64,000 nucleotides of DNA from Balaenoptera acutorostrata (GCF_949987535.1 NW_026646025.1:3534001-3598000), one strand, 5' to 3'. Counted from the first letter of the stretch, positions 12,310 through 25,893 are shown. Translations and numbers: made by a program. Notes: generated from the sequence alone by a model not told the origin.

Positions 12310-12628
12310 TCATCAAAATGCTACATGACCCTGGTCATCACAGTTCTCCATGACCTTTGTCATCACAATGATCTATATAGTTTTTCATGACAATTCTAAA
12401 TGACCACTTTAATCACTTTGCTTGCTGACCATTTTCATCACATTTCTCTATTGTCATTACAATTCCCCATGACACCTTTCTTCACAATGCTCCATGATGC
12501 CTGTCATCACAATGCTCAATGGCTTTTGTTATCACAATGCTCCAGGACCAGTTTCATCACAATACTCCATCCCCCTTGTCATCACGGTGCACAATGAAAA
12601 GTTTGATTACAATGCTCCATGACACATG
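12310..12628 (+). repeat. Core, H class
   Basis: Full core with GATCTATATAG and CCCATGACACCTTTC (others CCCATGACCCCTTTC). Followed by 345 bp of array. Confidence 0.9.
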
Positions 12629-12973
12629 TCATCACAATGCTCCAGAATTCTTGTCATCACAATGTTCCATGACCATGTCATCACAATTCTCCAAGGCCCT
12701 TGTCATCACAATGCTCCAGAATTCTTGTCATCACCATGTTCCATGACCATGTCATCACAATGCTCCATGGCCCTTGTTATCACAATGCTCCAGAATTCTT
12801 GTCATCACAATGTTCCATGACCGTGTCATCACAATGCTCCATGGCCCTTGTCATCACAATGCTCCAGATTGTTTGTCATCACAAAGTTCCATAAACGTCT
12901 CATCACAATGCACCATGGACCTTGTCATTACAATGCTCCAGAATTCTTGTCATCACAATGTTCCATGACCGTG

Positions 12974-13292
12974 TCATCACAATGCTACATGACCCTGGTC
13001 ATCACAGTTCTCCATGACCTTTTTCATCACAATGCTATATATAGTTTTTCATGACAACTGTAAATGACCACTTTAATCTCTGTGCTTCCTGACAATTTTC
13101 ATCACATTTTTCTATTGTCATTACAACTCCCCATGACCCCTTTCTTCACAGTGCTCCATGATGCCTGTCATCACAATGCTCAATGGCTTTTGTTATCACA
13201 ATGCTCCAGGACCAGTTTCATCACAATACTCCATCCCCCATGTCATCACGGTGCACAATGAAAAGTTTCATTACAATGCTCCATGACACATG
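12974..13292 (+). repeat. Core, most diverged (V class)
   Basis: Full length but with many changes: GCTATATATAG, GACAACTGTAAATG, TTTAATCTCTGTGCTTCC, GACAATTTTC, CACATTTTTC and CACAGTGCTCC. Only 30,515 shares them. Followed by 542 bp of array containing the TCGAAGACGATG island at 13,626. Confidence 0.9.
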
Positions 13293-13834
13293 TCACCACA
13301 ATGCTCCAGAATTCTTGTCATCACAATGTTCCATGACCGTGTCATCTCAATGCTCCATGGCCCTTGTCATCATAATGCTCCAGAATTCTTGTCATCACAA
13401 TGTTCCATGACCGTGTCATCACAATGCTCCATGGCCCTTGTCATCACAATGCTCCAGAATTCTTGTCATCACATTGTTCCATGACCGTGTCATCACAATG
13501 CTCCATGGCCCTTGTCATCACAATGCTACAGAATTCTTTTCATTACAATGTTCCATGACCGTGTCATCACAATGCTCCATGGCCCTTTTCATCACTATGC
13601 TCCAGAATTCTTGTCATCACAATGTTCGAAGACGATGTCATCACAATGCTCCATGGCCCTTGTCATCACAATGCTCCAGAATTCTTGTCATCACATTGTT
13701 CCATGACCGTGTCATGACAATGCTCCATGGACATTTTCATCACAATGCTCCAGAATTCTTGTCATCACAATGTTCCATGATCGTGTCATCACAATGCTCC
13801 ATAATTCTTGTCATCACAATGTTCCATGACCGTG

Positions 13835-14153
13835 TCATCACAATGCTACATGACACTGGTCATCACTGTTCTCCATGACCTTTGCCATCACAATGCTCTA
13901 TATAGTTTTTCATGACAATTCTAAATGACCACTTTAATGACTTTGCTTGCTGACCATTTTCATCACATTTCTCTATTGTCATTACAATTTCCAATGACCC
14001 CTTTCTTCACAATGTTCCATGATGGCTGTCATCACAATGCTCCATGGCTTTTGTTATCACAATGCTCCAGGACCAGTTTCATCACAATACTCCTTCCCCC
14101 TTGTCATCAAGGTGCACAATGAAACCTCTCATTACAATGCTCCATGACACTTG
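13835..14153 (+). repeat. Core, D class
   Basis: Full core with TTTCCAATGACCCC, shared only with 31,376, and ATATAGTTTTTC after the palindrome. Followed by 640 bp of array. Confidence 0.9.
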
Positions 14154-14793
14154 TCATCACAATGCTCCATGGCCCTTGTCATCACAATGCTCCAGAATTC
14201 TTGTCATCACCTTGTTCCATAACCATGTCATCACAATTCTCCATGGCCCTTGTCATCACAATGCTCCAGAATTCTTGTCATCACAATGTTCCATGACCGT
14301 GTCATCACAATGCTCCATGGCCCTTGTCATCACAATGCTCCGAAATTCTTGTCATCACAATGTTCCATGACCGTGTCATCACAATGCTCCATGGCCCTTG
14401 TCATCACAATGCTCCAGAATTCTTGTCATCACAATGTTCCATGACCGTGTCATCACAATGATCCAGAATTCTTGTCATCACAATGTTCCATGACCGTGTC
14501 ATCAAAATGCTCCATAATTCTTGTCATCACAATGTTCCATGACCGTGTCATCACAATGCTCCATAATTCTTGTCATCACAATGTTCCATGACCTTGTCAT
14601 CACAATGCTCCATGGCCCTTGTCATCACAATGCTCCAGATTGCTTGTCATCACAAAGTTCCATGACCGTGTCATCACAATGCACCTTGGCCCTTGTCATC
14701 ACACTGGTCCAGAATTCTTGTCATCACAATGTTCCATGACCGTGTCATCACAATGCTCCATAATTCTTGTCATCACAATGTTCCATGACCGTG

Positions 14794-15112
14794 TCATCAC
14801 AATGCTACATGACCCTGGTCATCACTGTTCTCCATGACCTTTGTCATCACAATGCTCTATATAGTTTTTCATGACAATTCTAAATGACCACTTTAATCAC
14901 TTTGCTTGCTGACCGTTTTCATCACATTTCTCTATTGTCATTACAATTTCCCATGACCCCTTTCTTCACAATGCTCCTTGATGCCTGTCATCACAATGCT
15001 CAATGGCTTTTGTTATCACAATGCTCCAGAACCAGTTTCATCACAATACTCCATCCCCCTTGTCATCACGGTGCACAATGAAAAGTTTGATTACAATGCT
15101 TCATGACACATG
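14794..15112 (+). repeat. Core, R class
   Basis: Full core with GCTCCTTGATGCC and GTCATCACTGTTCTCC, shared with 32,409. Followed by only 123 bp (five monomers), the shortest array in the window; block B has 762 bp more here. Confidence 0.9.
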
Positions 15113-15235
15113 TCATCACAATGCTCCAGAATTCTTGTCATCACAATGTTCCATGACCATGTCATCACAATTCTCCATGGCCCTTGTCATCACAATGCTC
15201 CAGAATTCTTGTCATCACAATGTTCCATGACCGTG

Positions 15236-15415
15236 TCATCACAATGCTACATGACCCTGGTCATCACAGTTCTCCATGACCTTCGCCATCACAATGCTTT
15301 ATATAGTTTTTCATGACAATTCTAAATGACCACTTTAATGACTTTGCTTGCTGACCATTTTCATCACATTTCTCTATTGTCATTACAATTTCCCATGACC
15401 CCTTTCTTCACAATG
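15236..15415 (+). repeat. Core, truncated
   Basis: Same breakpoint; begins with CCTTCGCCATC and GCTTTATATAG, the latter changing the palindrome. Followed by 284 bp of array. Confidence 0.88.
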
Positions 15416-15699
15416 TTCCATGACCTTGTCATCACAATGCTCCATGGCCCTGGTCATCACAATGCTCCAGAATTCTTGTCATCAGAATGTTCCATGACTG
15501 TGTCATCACAATGCTCCATGGCCCTTGTCATCACAATGCTCCAGAATTCTTGTCATCACAATGTTCCATGACCGTGTCATCACAATTCTCCATGGCCCTT
15601 GTCATCACAATGCTCCAGAATTCTTGTCATCACAATGTTCCATGACCGTATCATCACAATGCTCCATAATTCTTGTCATCACAATGTTCCATGACCGTG

Positions 15700-16018
15700 T
15701 CATCACAATGCTACATGACCCTGGTCATCACAGTTCTCCATGACCTTTGTCATAACAATGCTCTATATAGTTTTTCATGACAATTCTAAATGACCACTTT
15801 AATCACTTTGCTTGCTGACCGTTTTCATCACATTTCTCTATTGTCATTACAATTTCCCATGACCCCTTTCTTCACAATGCTCCATGATGCCTGTCATCAC
15901 AATGCTCAATGGCTTTTGTTATCACAATGCTCCAGGACCAGTTTCATCACAATACTCCATCCCCGTTGTCATCACGGTGCACAATGAAACCTCTCATTAC
16001 AAAGCTCCATGACACTTG
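15700..16018 (+). repeat. Core, R class
   Basis: Full core with GTCATAACAATGCTC before the palindrome. Followed by 271 bp of array. Confidence 0.9.
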
Positions 16019-16289
16019 TCATCACAATGCACCATGGCCCTTGTCATCACAATGCTCCAGAATTCTTTTCATCACAATGTTCCATGACCGTGTCATCACA
16101 ATGCTCCATGGCTCTTGTCATCACAATGCTCCAGAATTCTGGTCATCACAATGTTCCATGACCGTGTCATCACAATGCTCCATGGCCCTTGTCATCACAA
16201 TGCTCCAGAATTCTTGTAATCACAATGTTCCATGACCGTATCATCACAATGCTCCATAATTGTTGTCATCACAATGTTCCATGACCGTG

Positions 16290-16469
16290 TCATCACAATG
16301 CTACATGACCCTGGTCATCACAGTTCTCCATGACCTTTGCCATCACAATGCTCTATATAGTTTTTCATGACAATTCTAAATGACCACTTTAATGACTTTG
16401 CTTGCTGACCATTTTCATCACATTTCTCTATTGTCATTACAATTTCCCATGACCACTTTCTTCACAATG
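16290..16469 (+). repeat. Core, truncated
   Basis: Same breakpoint; CCCATGACCACTTTC is shared only with 34,667. Followed by 604 bp of array. Confidence 0.9.
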
Positions 16470-17073
16470 TTCCATGACCGTGTCATCACAATGCTCCATG
16501 GCCCTGGTCATCACAATGCTCCAGAATTCTTGTCATCAGAAAGTTCCATGACTGTGTCATCACAATGCTCCATGGCCCTTGTCAACACAATGCTCCATAA
16601 TTCTTGTCATCACAATGTTCCATGACCGTGTCATCAAAATGCTCCAGAATTCTCGTCATCACAATGTTCCATGACCATGTCATCACAATGCTCCATGGCC
16701 CTTGTCATCACAATTCTCCAGAATTCTTGTCATCACAATGTTCCATGACCGTGTCATCACAATGCTCCATGGCCCTTGTCATCACAATGCTCCAGAATTC
16801 TTGTCATCACAATGTTCCATGACCGTGTCATCACAATGCTCCATGGCCCTTGTCATCACAATGCTCCAGAATTCTTGTCATCACAAAGTTCCATGACCGT
16901 GTCATCACAATGCTCCATGGCCCTTGTCATCACAATGCTCCAGAATTCTTGTCATCACAATATTCCATGACCGTGTCATCACAATGCTCGATAATTCTTG
17001 TCATCACAATGTTCCATGACCGTGTCATCACAATCCTCCATAATTCTTGTCATCACAATGTTCCATGACCGTG

Positions 17074-17393
17074 TCATCACAATGCTACATGACCCTGGTC
17101 AATCACAGTTCTTCATGGCCTTTGTCATCACAATGCTCTATATAGTTATTCATGACAATTCTAAATGACCACTTTAATCACTTTGCTTGCTGACCATTTT
17201 CATCACATTTCTCTATTGTCATTACAATTTCCCATGACCCCCTTCTTCACAATGCTCCATGATGCCTATCATCACAATGCTCAATGGCTTTTGTTATCAC
17301 AATGCTCCAGGACCAGTTTCATCACAATACTCCATCCCCCTTCTCATCACGGTGCACAATGAAAAGTTTCATTACAATGCTCCATGACAAATG
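17074..17393 (+). repeat. Core, H class with one-base insertion
   Basis: 320 bp because of the extra A in GGTCAATCACAG. It also has TATAGTTATTC and GCCTATCATC. The same three changes occur at 35,451. Followed by 420 bp of array. Confidence 0.9.
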
Positions 17394-17813
17394 TCATCAC
17401 AATGCTCTAGAATTCTTGTCATCACAATGTTCCATGACCCTGTCATCACAATTCTCCAAGTCCCTTGTCATCATATTGCTCCAGAATTCTTATCATCACA
17501 ATGCTCCATGACACTTGTCATCACAATGCTCCATGGCCTTTGTCAACACAATGCTCCAGAATTCTTGTCATCACAATGTTCCATGACCGTGTCATCACAA
17601 TGCTCCATGGTCCTTGTCAACACAATGCTCGAGAATTCTTGTCATTACAATGTTCCATGACCGTGTCATCACAATGCTCCATGGCCCTTGTCATCACAAT
17701 GCTACAGAATTCTTGTCATCACAATGTTCGATGACCATGTCATCACAATGCTCCATGGCCCTTGTCATCACAATGCTCCATAATTCTTGTCATCACAATG
17801 TTCCATGACCGTG

Positions 17814-18132
17814 TCATCACAATGCTACATGACCCTGGTCATCACAGTTCTCCATGACCTTTGTCATCACAATGCTGTATATAGTTTTTCATGACAATTC
17901 TAAATGAACACTTTAATCACTTTGCTTGCTGACCATTTTCATCACATTTCTCTATTGTCATTACAATTCCCCATGACCCCTTTCTTCACAATGCTCCATG
18001 ATGCCTGTCATCACAATGCTCAATGGCTTTTGTTATCACAATGCTCCAGGACCAGTTTCATCACAATACTCCTTCCCCCTTCTCATCACGGTGCACAATG
18101 AAAAGTTTCATTACAATGCTCCATGACACTTG
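17814..18132 (+). repeat. Core, N class
   Basis: Full core with GTATATAG, part of the bridge segment. Followed by 246 bp of array. Confidence 0.9.
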
Positions 18133-18378
18133 TCATCACAATGCTACAAAATTCTTGTCATCACAATAATCCATGACCGTGTCATCACAATGCTCCATGG
18201 CCCTTGTCATCACAATGCTCCAGAATTCTTGTCATCACCATGTTCCATGACCGTGTCATCACAATGCTCCATGGCCCTTGTCATCACAATGCTCCAGAAT
18301 TCTTGTCATTACAATGTTCCATGATCGTGTCATGACAATGCTCCATAATTCTTGTCATCACAATGTTCCATGACCGTG

Positions 18379-18558
18379 TCATCACAATGCTACATGACCC
18401 TGGTCATCACAGTTCTCCATGACCTTTGCCATCACAATGCTCTATATAGTTTTTCATGACAATTCTAAATGACCACTTTAATGACTTTGCTTGCTGACCA
18501 TTTTCATCACATTTCTCTATTGTCATTACAATTTCCCATGACCCCTTTCTTCACAATG
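18379..18558 (+). repeat. Core, truncated
   Basis: Same breakpoint, part of the bridge segment. Followed by 728 bp of array in which the sequence switches to the block A/B start. Confidence 0.9.
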
Positions 18559-19286
18559 TTCCATGACCGTGTCATCACAATGCTCCATGGCCCTGGTCAT
18601 CACAATGCTCCAGAATTCTTGTCATCAGAATGTTCCATGACTGTGTCATCACAATGCTCCATGGCCCTTGTCATCACAATGCTCCAGAATTCTTGTCATC
18701 ACCTTGTTCCATAACCATGTCATCACAATTCTCCATGGCCCTTGTCATAACAATGCTCCAGAATTCTTGTCATTACAATGTTCCATGACCGTGTCATCAC
18801 AATGCTCCATGGCCCTTGTCATCACAATGCTCCGAAATTCTTGTCATCACAATGTTCCATGACCGTTTCATCACAATGCACCATGGCCCTTGTCATCACA
18901 ATGCTCCAGAATTCTTGTCATCACAATGATCCATGACCATGTCATCACAATGCTCCATGGCCCTTGTCATCACAATGCTCCAGAATCCTTGTCATCACAA
19001 TGTTCCATGACCGTGTCATCACAATGATCCAGAATTCTTGTCATCACAATGTTCCATGACCGTGTCATCAAAATGCTCCATAATTCTTGTCATCACAATG
19101 CACCTTGGCCCTTGTCATCACACTGGTCCAGAATTCTTGTCATCACAATGTTCCATGACCGTGTCATCACAATGCTCCTTGGCCCTTTTCATCACAATGC
19201 TCCAAAATTCTTGTCATCACAATGTTCCATGACCGTGTCATCACAATGCTCCATAATTCTTGTCATCACAATGTTCCATGACCGTG

Positions 19287-19605
19287 TCATCACAATGCTA
19301 CATGACCCTGGTCATCACAGTTCTCCATGACCTTTGTCATTACAATGCTCTATATAGTTTTTCATGACAATTCTAAAAGACCACTTTAATCACTTTGCTT
19401 GCTGACCGTTTTCATCACATTTCTCTATTGTCATTACAATTTCCCATGACCCCTTTCTTCACAATGCTCCATGATGCCTGTCATCACAATGCTCAATGGC
19501 TTTTGTTATCACAATGCTCCAGAACCAGTTTCATCACAATACTCCATCCCCGTTGTCATCACGGTGCACAATGAAACCTCTCATTACAAAGCTCCATGAC
19601 ACTTG
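19287..19605 (+). repeat. Core, R class
   Basis: Full core with the private AAAAGACCAC at 19,375. It occupies the place of the H-class core at 3,024, so the two copies were altered by conversion or point change. Followed by 567 bp of array with the TCGAAGACGATG island at 19,964. Confidence 0.9.
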
Positions 19606-20172
19606 TCATCACATTGCAACATGGCCCTTGTCATCACAATGCTCCAGAATTCTTTTCATCACAATGTTCCATGACCGTGTCATCACAATGCTCCATGGCC
19701 CTTGTCATCATAATGCTCCAGAATTCTTGTCATCACAATGTTCCATGACCGTGTCATCACAATGCTCCATGGCCCTTGTCATCACAATGCTTCAGAATTC
19801 TTGTCATCACAATGTTCCATGACCGTGTCATCACAATGCTCCATGGCCCTTGTCATCTCAATGCTACAGAATTCTTTTCATTACAATGTTCCATGACCGT
19901 GTCATCACAATGCTCCATGGCCCTTTTCATCACAATGCTCCAGAATTCTTGTCATCACAATGTTCGAAGACGATGTCATCACAATGCTCCATGGCCCTTG
20001 TCATAACAATGCTCCAGAATTCTTGTCATCACATTGTTCCATGACCGTGTCATGACAATGCTCCATGGACATTTTCATCACAATGCTCCAGAATTCTTGT
20101 CATCACAATGTTCCATGATCGTGTCATCACAATGCTCCATAATTCTTGTCATCACAATGTTCCATGACCGTG

Positions 20173-20491
20173 TCATCACAATTCTACATGACACTGGTCA
20201 TCACTGTTCTCCATGACCTTTGCCATCACAATGCTCTATATAGATTTTCATGACAATTCTAAATGACCACTTTAATGACTTTGCTTGCTGACCATTTTCA
20301 TCACATTTCTCTATTGTCATTACAATTTCCCATGACCCCTTTCTTCACAATGTTCCATGATGGCTGTCATCACAATGCTCCATGGCTTTTGTTATCACAA
20401 TGCTCCAGGACCAGTTTCATCACAATACTCCTTCCCCCTTGTCATCAAGGTGCACAATGAAACCTCTCATTACAATGCTCCATGACACTTG
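20173..20491 (+). repeat. Core, D class
   Basis: Partner of 3,910. Followed by 567 bp of array. Confidence 0.9.
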
Positions 20492-21058
20492 TCATCACAA
20501 TGCTCCATGGCCTTTGTCATCACAATGCTCCAGAATTCTTGTCATCACCTTATTCCATAACCATGTCATCACAATTCTCCATGGCCCTTGTCATCACAAT
20601 GCTCCAGAATTCTTGTCATCACAATGTTCCATGACCGTGTCATCACAATGCTCCATGGCCCTTGTCATCACAATGCTCCGAAATTCTTGTCATCACAATG
20701 ATCCATGACCGTGTCATCACAATGCTCCATGGCCCTTGTCATCACAATGCTCCAGAATCCTTGTCATCACAATGTTCCATGACCGTGTCATCACAATGAT
20801 CCAGAATTCTTGTCATCACAATATTCCATGACCGTGTCATCAAAATGCTCCATAATTCTTGTCATCACAATGCACCTTGGCCCTTGTCATCACACTGGTC
20901 CAGAATTCTTGTCATCACAATGTTCCATGACCGTGTCATCACAATGCTCCTTGGCCCTTTTCATCACAATGCTCCAAAATTCTTGTCATCACAATGTTCC
21001 ATGACCGTGTCATCACAATGCTCCATAATTCTTGTCATCACAATGTTCCATGACCGTG

Positions 21059-21377
21059 TCATCACAATGCTACATGACCCTGGTCATCACAGTTCTCCAT
21101 GACCTTTGTCATTACAATGCTCTATATAGTTTTTCATGACAATTCTAAATGACCACTTTAATCACTTTGCTTGCTGACCGTTTTCATCACATTTCTCTAT
21201 TGTCATTACAATTTCCCATGACCCCTTTCTTCACAATGCTCCATGATGCCTGTCATCACAATGCTCAATGGCTTTTGTTATCACAATGCTCCAGAACCAG
21301 TTTCATCACAATACTCCATCCCCGTTGTCATCACGGTGCACAATGAAACCTCTCATTACAAAGCTCCATGACACTTG
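21059..21377 (+). repeat. Core, R class
   Basis: Full core, first of the two cores absent from block A. Followed by 271 bp of array. Confidence 0.9.
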
Positions 21378-21648
21378 TCATCACAATGCAACATGGCCCT
21401 TGTCATCACAATGCTCCAGAATTCTTGTCATCACAATGTTCCATGACCGTGTCATCACAATGCTCCATGGCTCTTGTCATCACAATGCTCCAGAATTCTG
21501 GTCATCACAATGTTCCATGACCGTGTCATCACAATGCTCCATGGCCCTTGTCATCACAATGCTCCAGAATTCTTGTAATCACAGTGTTCCATGACCGTAT
21601 CATCACAATGCTCCATAATTCTTGTCATCACAATGTTCCATGACCGTG

Positions 21649-21967
21649 TCATCACAATGCTACATGACCCTGGTCATCACAGTTCTCCATGACCTTTGTC
21701 ATCACAATGCTGTATATAGTTTTTCATGACAATTCTAAATGAACACTTTAATCACTTTGCTTGCTGACCATTTTCATCACATTTCTCTATTGTCATTACA
21801 ATTCCCCATGACCCCTTTCTTCACAATGCTCCATGATGCCTGTCATCACAATGCTCAATGGCTTTTGTTATCACAATGCTCCAGGACCAGTTTCATCACA
21901 ATACTCCTTCCCCCTTCTCATCACGGTGCACAATGAAAAGTTTCATTACAATGCTCCATGACAATTG
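21649..21967 (+). repeat. Core, N class
   Basis: Full core with GTATATAG and GACAATTGTC at its end; second of the pair absent from block A. Followed by 246 bp of array. Confidence 0.9.
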
Positions 21968-22213
21968 TCATCACAATGCTACAAAATTCTTGTCATCACA
22001 ATAATCCATGACCGTGTCATCACAATGCTCCATGGCCCTTGTCATCACAATGCTCCAGAATTCTTGTCATAACCATGTTCCATGACCGTGTCATCACAAT
22101 GCTCCATGGCCCTTGTCATCACAATGCTCCAGAATTCTTGTCATTACAATGTTCCATGATCGTGTCATGACAATGCTCCATAATTCTTGTCATCACAATG
22201 TTCCATGACCGTG

Positions 22214-22393
22214 TCATCACAATGCTACATGACCCTGGTCATCACAGTTCTCCATGACCTTTGCCATCACAATGCTCTATATAGTTTTTCATGACAATTC
22301 TAAATGACCACTTTAATGACTTTGCTTGCTGACCATTTTCATCACATTTCTCTATTGTCATTACAATTTCCCATGACCCCTTTCTTCACAATG
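22214..22393 (+). repeat. Core, truncated
   Basis: Partner of 4,796. Followed by 505 bp of array. Confidence 0.9.
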
Positions 22394-22898
22394 TTCCATG
22401 ACCGTGTCATCAGAATGCTCCATGGCCCTTGTCATCACAATGCTCCAGAATCCTTGTCATCACAATGTTCCATGACCGTGTCATCACAATGATCCAGAAT
22501 TCTTGTCATCACAATGTTCCATGACCGTGTCATCAAAATGCTCCATAATTCTTGTCATCACAATGTTCCATGACCGTGTCATCACAATGCTCCATAATTC
22601 TTGTCATCACAATGTTCCATGACCTTGTCATCACAATGCTCCATGGCCCTTGTCATCACAATGCTCCAGATTGCTTGTCATCACAAAGTTCCATGACCGT
22701 GTCATCACAATGCACCTTGGCCCTTGTCATCACACTCGTCCAGAATTCTTGTCATCACAATGTTCCATGACCGTGTCATCACAATGCTCCTTGGCCCTTT
22801 TCATCACAATGCTCCAAAATTCTTGTCATCACAATGTTCCATGACCGTGTCATCACAATGCTCCATAATTCTTGTCATCACAATGTTCCATGACCGTG

Positions 22899-23217
22899 TC
22901 ATCACAATGCTACATGACGCTGGTCATCACAGTTCTCCATGACCTTTGTCATTACAATGCTCTATATAGTTTTTCATGACAATTCTAAATGACCACTTTA
23001 ATCACTTTGCTTGCTGACCGTTTTCATCACATTTCTCTATTGTCATTACAATTTCCCATGACCCCTTTCTTCACAATGCTCCATGATGCCTGTCATCACA
23101 ATGCTCAATGGCTTTTGTTATCACAATGCTCCAGAACCAGTTTCATCACAATACTCCATCCCCGTTGTCATCACGGTGCACAATGAAACCTCTCATTACA
23201 AAGCTCCATGACACTTG
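22899..23217 (+). repeat. Core, R class
   Basis: Partner of 5,481 (TGACGCTGG). Followed by 271 bp of array. Confidence 0.9.
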
Positions 23218-23488
23218 TCATCACAATGCAACATGGCCCTTGTCATCACAATGCTCCAGAATTCTTTTCATCACAATGTTCCATGACCGTGTCATCACAA
23301 TGCTCCATGGCTCTTGTCATCACAATGCTCCAGAATTCTGGTCATCACAATGTTCCATGACCGTGTCATCACAATGCTCCATTGCCCTTGTCATCACAAT
23401 GCTCCAGAATTCTTGTAATCACAATGTTCCATGACCGTATCATCACAATGCTCCATAATTCTTGTCATCACAATGTTCCATGACCGTG

Positions 23489-23807
23489 TCATCACAATGC
23501 TACATGACCCTGGTCATCACAGTTCTCCATGACCTTTGTCATCACAATGCTGTATATAGTTTTTCATGACAATTCTAAATGAACACTTTAATCACTTTGC
23601 TTGCTGACCATTTTCATCACATTTCTCTATTGTCATTACAATTCCCCATGACCCCTTTCTTCACAATGCTCCATGATGCCTGTCATCACAATGCTCAATG
23701 GCTTTTGTTATCACAATGCTCCAGGACCAGTTTCATCACAATAATCCTTCCCCCTTCTCATCACGGTGCACAATGAAAAGTTTCATTACAATGCTCCATG
23801 ACAATTG
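23489..23807 (+). repeat. Core, N class
   Basis: Partner of 6,071, with CACAATAATCC private to this copy (others CACAATACTCC). Followed by 246 bp of array. Confidence 0.9.
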
Positions 23808-24053
23808 TCATCACAATGCTACAAAATTCTTGTCATCACAATAATCCATGACCATGTCATCACAATGCTCCATGGCCCTTGTCATCACAATGCTCCAGAA
23901 TTCTTGTCATCACCATGTTCCATGACCGTGTCATCACAATGCTCCATGGCCCTTGTCATCACAATGCTCCAGAATTCTTGTCATTACAATGTTCCATGAT
24001 CGTGTCATGACAATGCTCCATAATTCTTGTCATCACAATGTTCCATGACCGTG

Positions 24054-24233
24054 TCATCACAATGCTACATGACCCTGGTCATCACAGTTCTCCATGACCT
24101 TTGCCATCACAATGCTCTATATAGTTTTTCATGACAATTCTAAATGACCACTTTAATGACTTTGCTTGCTGACCATTTTCATCACATTTCTCTATTGTCA
24201 TTACAATTTCCCATGACCCCTTTCTTCACAATG
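24054..24233 (+). repeat. Core, truncated
   Basis: Partner of 6,636. Followed by 505 bp of array. Confidence 0.9.
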
Positions 24234-24738
24234 TTCCATGACCGTGTCATCAGAATGCTCCATGGCCCTTGTCATCACAATGCTCCAGAATCCTTGTCAT
24301 CACAATGTTCCATGACCGTGTCATCACAATGATCCAGAATTCTTGTCATCACAATGTTCCATGACCGTGTCATCAAAATGCTCCATAATTCTTGTCATCA
24401 CAATGTTCCATGACCGTGTCATCACAATGCTCCATAATTCTTGTCATCACAATGTTCCATGACCTTGTCATCACAATGCTCCATGGCCCTTGTCATCACA
24501 ATGCTCCAGATTGCTTGTCATCACAAAGTTCCATGACCGTGTCATCACAATGCACCTTGGCCCTTGTCATCACACTGGTCCAGAATTCTTGTCATCACAA
24601 TGTTCCATGACCGTGTCATCACAATGCTCCTTGGCCCTTTTCATCACAATGCTCCAGAATTCTTGTCATCACAATGTTCCATGACCGTGTCATCACAATG
24701 CTCCATAATTCTTGTCATCACAATGTTCCATGACCGTG

Positions 24739-25057
24739 TCATCACAATGCTACATGACCCTGGTCATCACAGTTCTCCATGACCTTTGTCATTACAATGC
24801 TCTATATAGTTTTTCATGACAATTCTAAATGACCACTTTAATCACTTTGCTTGCTGACCGTTTTCATCACATTTCTCTATTGTCATTACAATTTCCCATG
24901 ACCCCTTTCTTCACAATGCTCCATGATGCCTGTCATCACAATGCTCAATGGCTTTTGTTATCACAATGCTCCAGAACCAGTTTCATCACAATACTCCATC
25001 CCCGTTGTCATCACGGTGCACAATGAAACCTCTCATTACAAAGCTCCATGGCACTTG
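24739..25057 (+). repeat. Core, R class
   Basis: Partner of 7,321, ending in CCATGGCACTTG. Followed by 271 bp of array. Confidence 0.9.
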
Positions 25058-25328
25058 TCATCACATTGCAACATGGCCCTTGTCATCACAATGCTCCAGA
25101 ATTCTTTTCATCACAATGTTCCATGACCGTGTCATCACAATGCTCCATGGCTCTTGTCATCACAATGCTCCAAAATTCTGGTCATCACAATGTTCCATGA
25201 CCGTGTCATCACAATGCTCCATGGCCCTTCTCATCACAATGCTCCAGAATTCTTGTAATCACAATGTTCCATGACCGTATCATCACAATGCTCCATAATT
25301 CTTGTCATCACAATGTTCCATGACCGTG

Positions 25329-25647
25329 TCATCACAATGCTACATGACCCTGGTCATCACAGTTCTCCATGACCTTTGTCATCACAATGCTGTATATAGT
25401 TTTTCATGACAATTCTAAATGAACACTTTAATCACTTTGCTTGCTGACCATTTTCATCACATTTCTCTATTGTCATTACAATTCCCCATGACCCCTTTCT
25501 TCACAATGCTCCATGATGCCTGTCATCACAATGCTCAATGGCTTTTGTTATCACAATGCTCCAGGACCAGTTTCATCACAATACTCCTTCCCCCTTCTCA
25601 TCACGGTGCACAATGAAAAGTTTCATTACAATGCTCCATGACACTTG
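25329..25647 (+). repeat. Core, N class
   Basis: Partner of 7,911, without that copy's GCTCATTGG change. Followed by 246 bp of array. Confidence 0.9.
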
Positions 25648-25893
25648 TCATCACAATGCTACAAAATTCTTGTCATCACAATAATCCATGACCGTGTCAT
25701 CACAATGCTCCATGGCCCTTGTCATCACAATGCTCCAGAATTCTTGTCATCACCATGTTCCATGACCGTGTCATCACAATGCTCCATGGCCCTTGTCATC
25801 ACAATGCTCCAGAATTCTTGTCATTACAATGTTCCATGATCGTGTCATGACAATGCTCCATAATTCTTGTCATCACAATGTTCCATGACCGTG

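Larger units (their letters stand above)
2390..17810 (+). repeat. Large higher-order block A
   Basis: This block is repeated in block B with the same order of cores and the same private variants. The offset is 16,263 bp for 2.39-4.84 kb, 17,418 bp for 4.80-10.57 kb, 17,541 bp to about 14.4 kb, 17,615 bp to about 15.2 kb and 18,377 bp to 17.81 kb. The steps correspond to 1,155, 123, 74 and 762 bp missing here relative to B. Shared rare markers include the extra A in GGTCAATCACAG at 17.10 kb and the TCGAAGACGATG island at 13.63 kb. Cores are dense, typically 0.4-1.0 kb apart. Confidence 0.85.
17811..18695 (+). repeat. Bridge between blocks A and B, copy of 7.91-8.79 kb
   Basis: This stretch matches 7,908-8,792 at a constant offset of 9,903 bp, including an N-class core (GTATATAG, AATGAACAC) and a truncated core 565 bp later. 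At its right end it passes, inside an EcoRI-type monomer, into sequence equivalent to 2.43 kb. It therefore looks like the recombination joint that placed a second copy of block A after the first. Confidence 0.75.
22214..24053 (+). repeat. 1,840-bp higher-order unit, block B copy 1
   Basis: Same truncated-R-N core order and spacing as at 4,796. It is the counterpart of that copy at offset 17,418 bp and shares with it the rare TGACGCTGG at the start of its R-class core. In block B it is preceded by an R plus N half-unit (21,059-22,213). Confidence 0.88.
24054..25893 (+). repeat. 1,840-bp higher-order unit, block B copy 2
   Basis: Counterpart of 6,636-8,475 at offset 17,418 bp, with cores at 24,054, 24,739 and 25,329. 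A single-base change, CCATGGCACTTG near 25.05 kb, distinguishes it from the block A copy (CCATGACACTTG). Confidence 0.88.
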
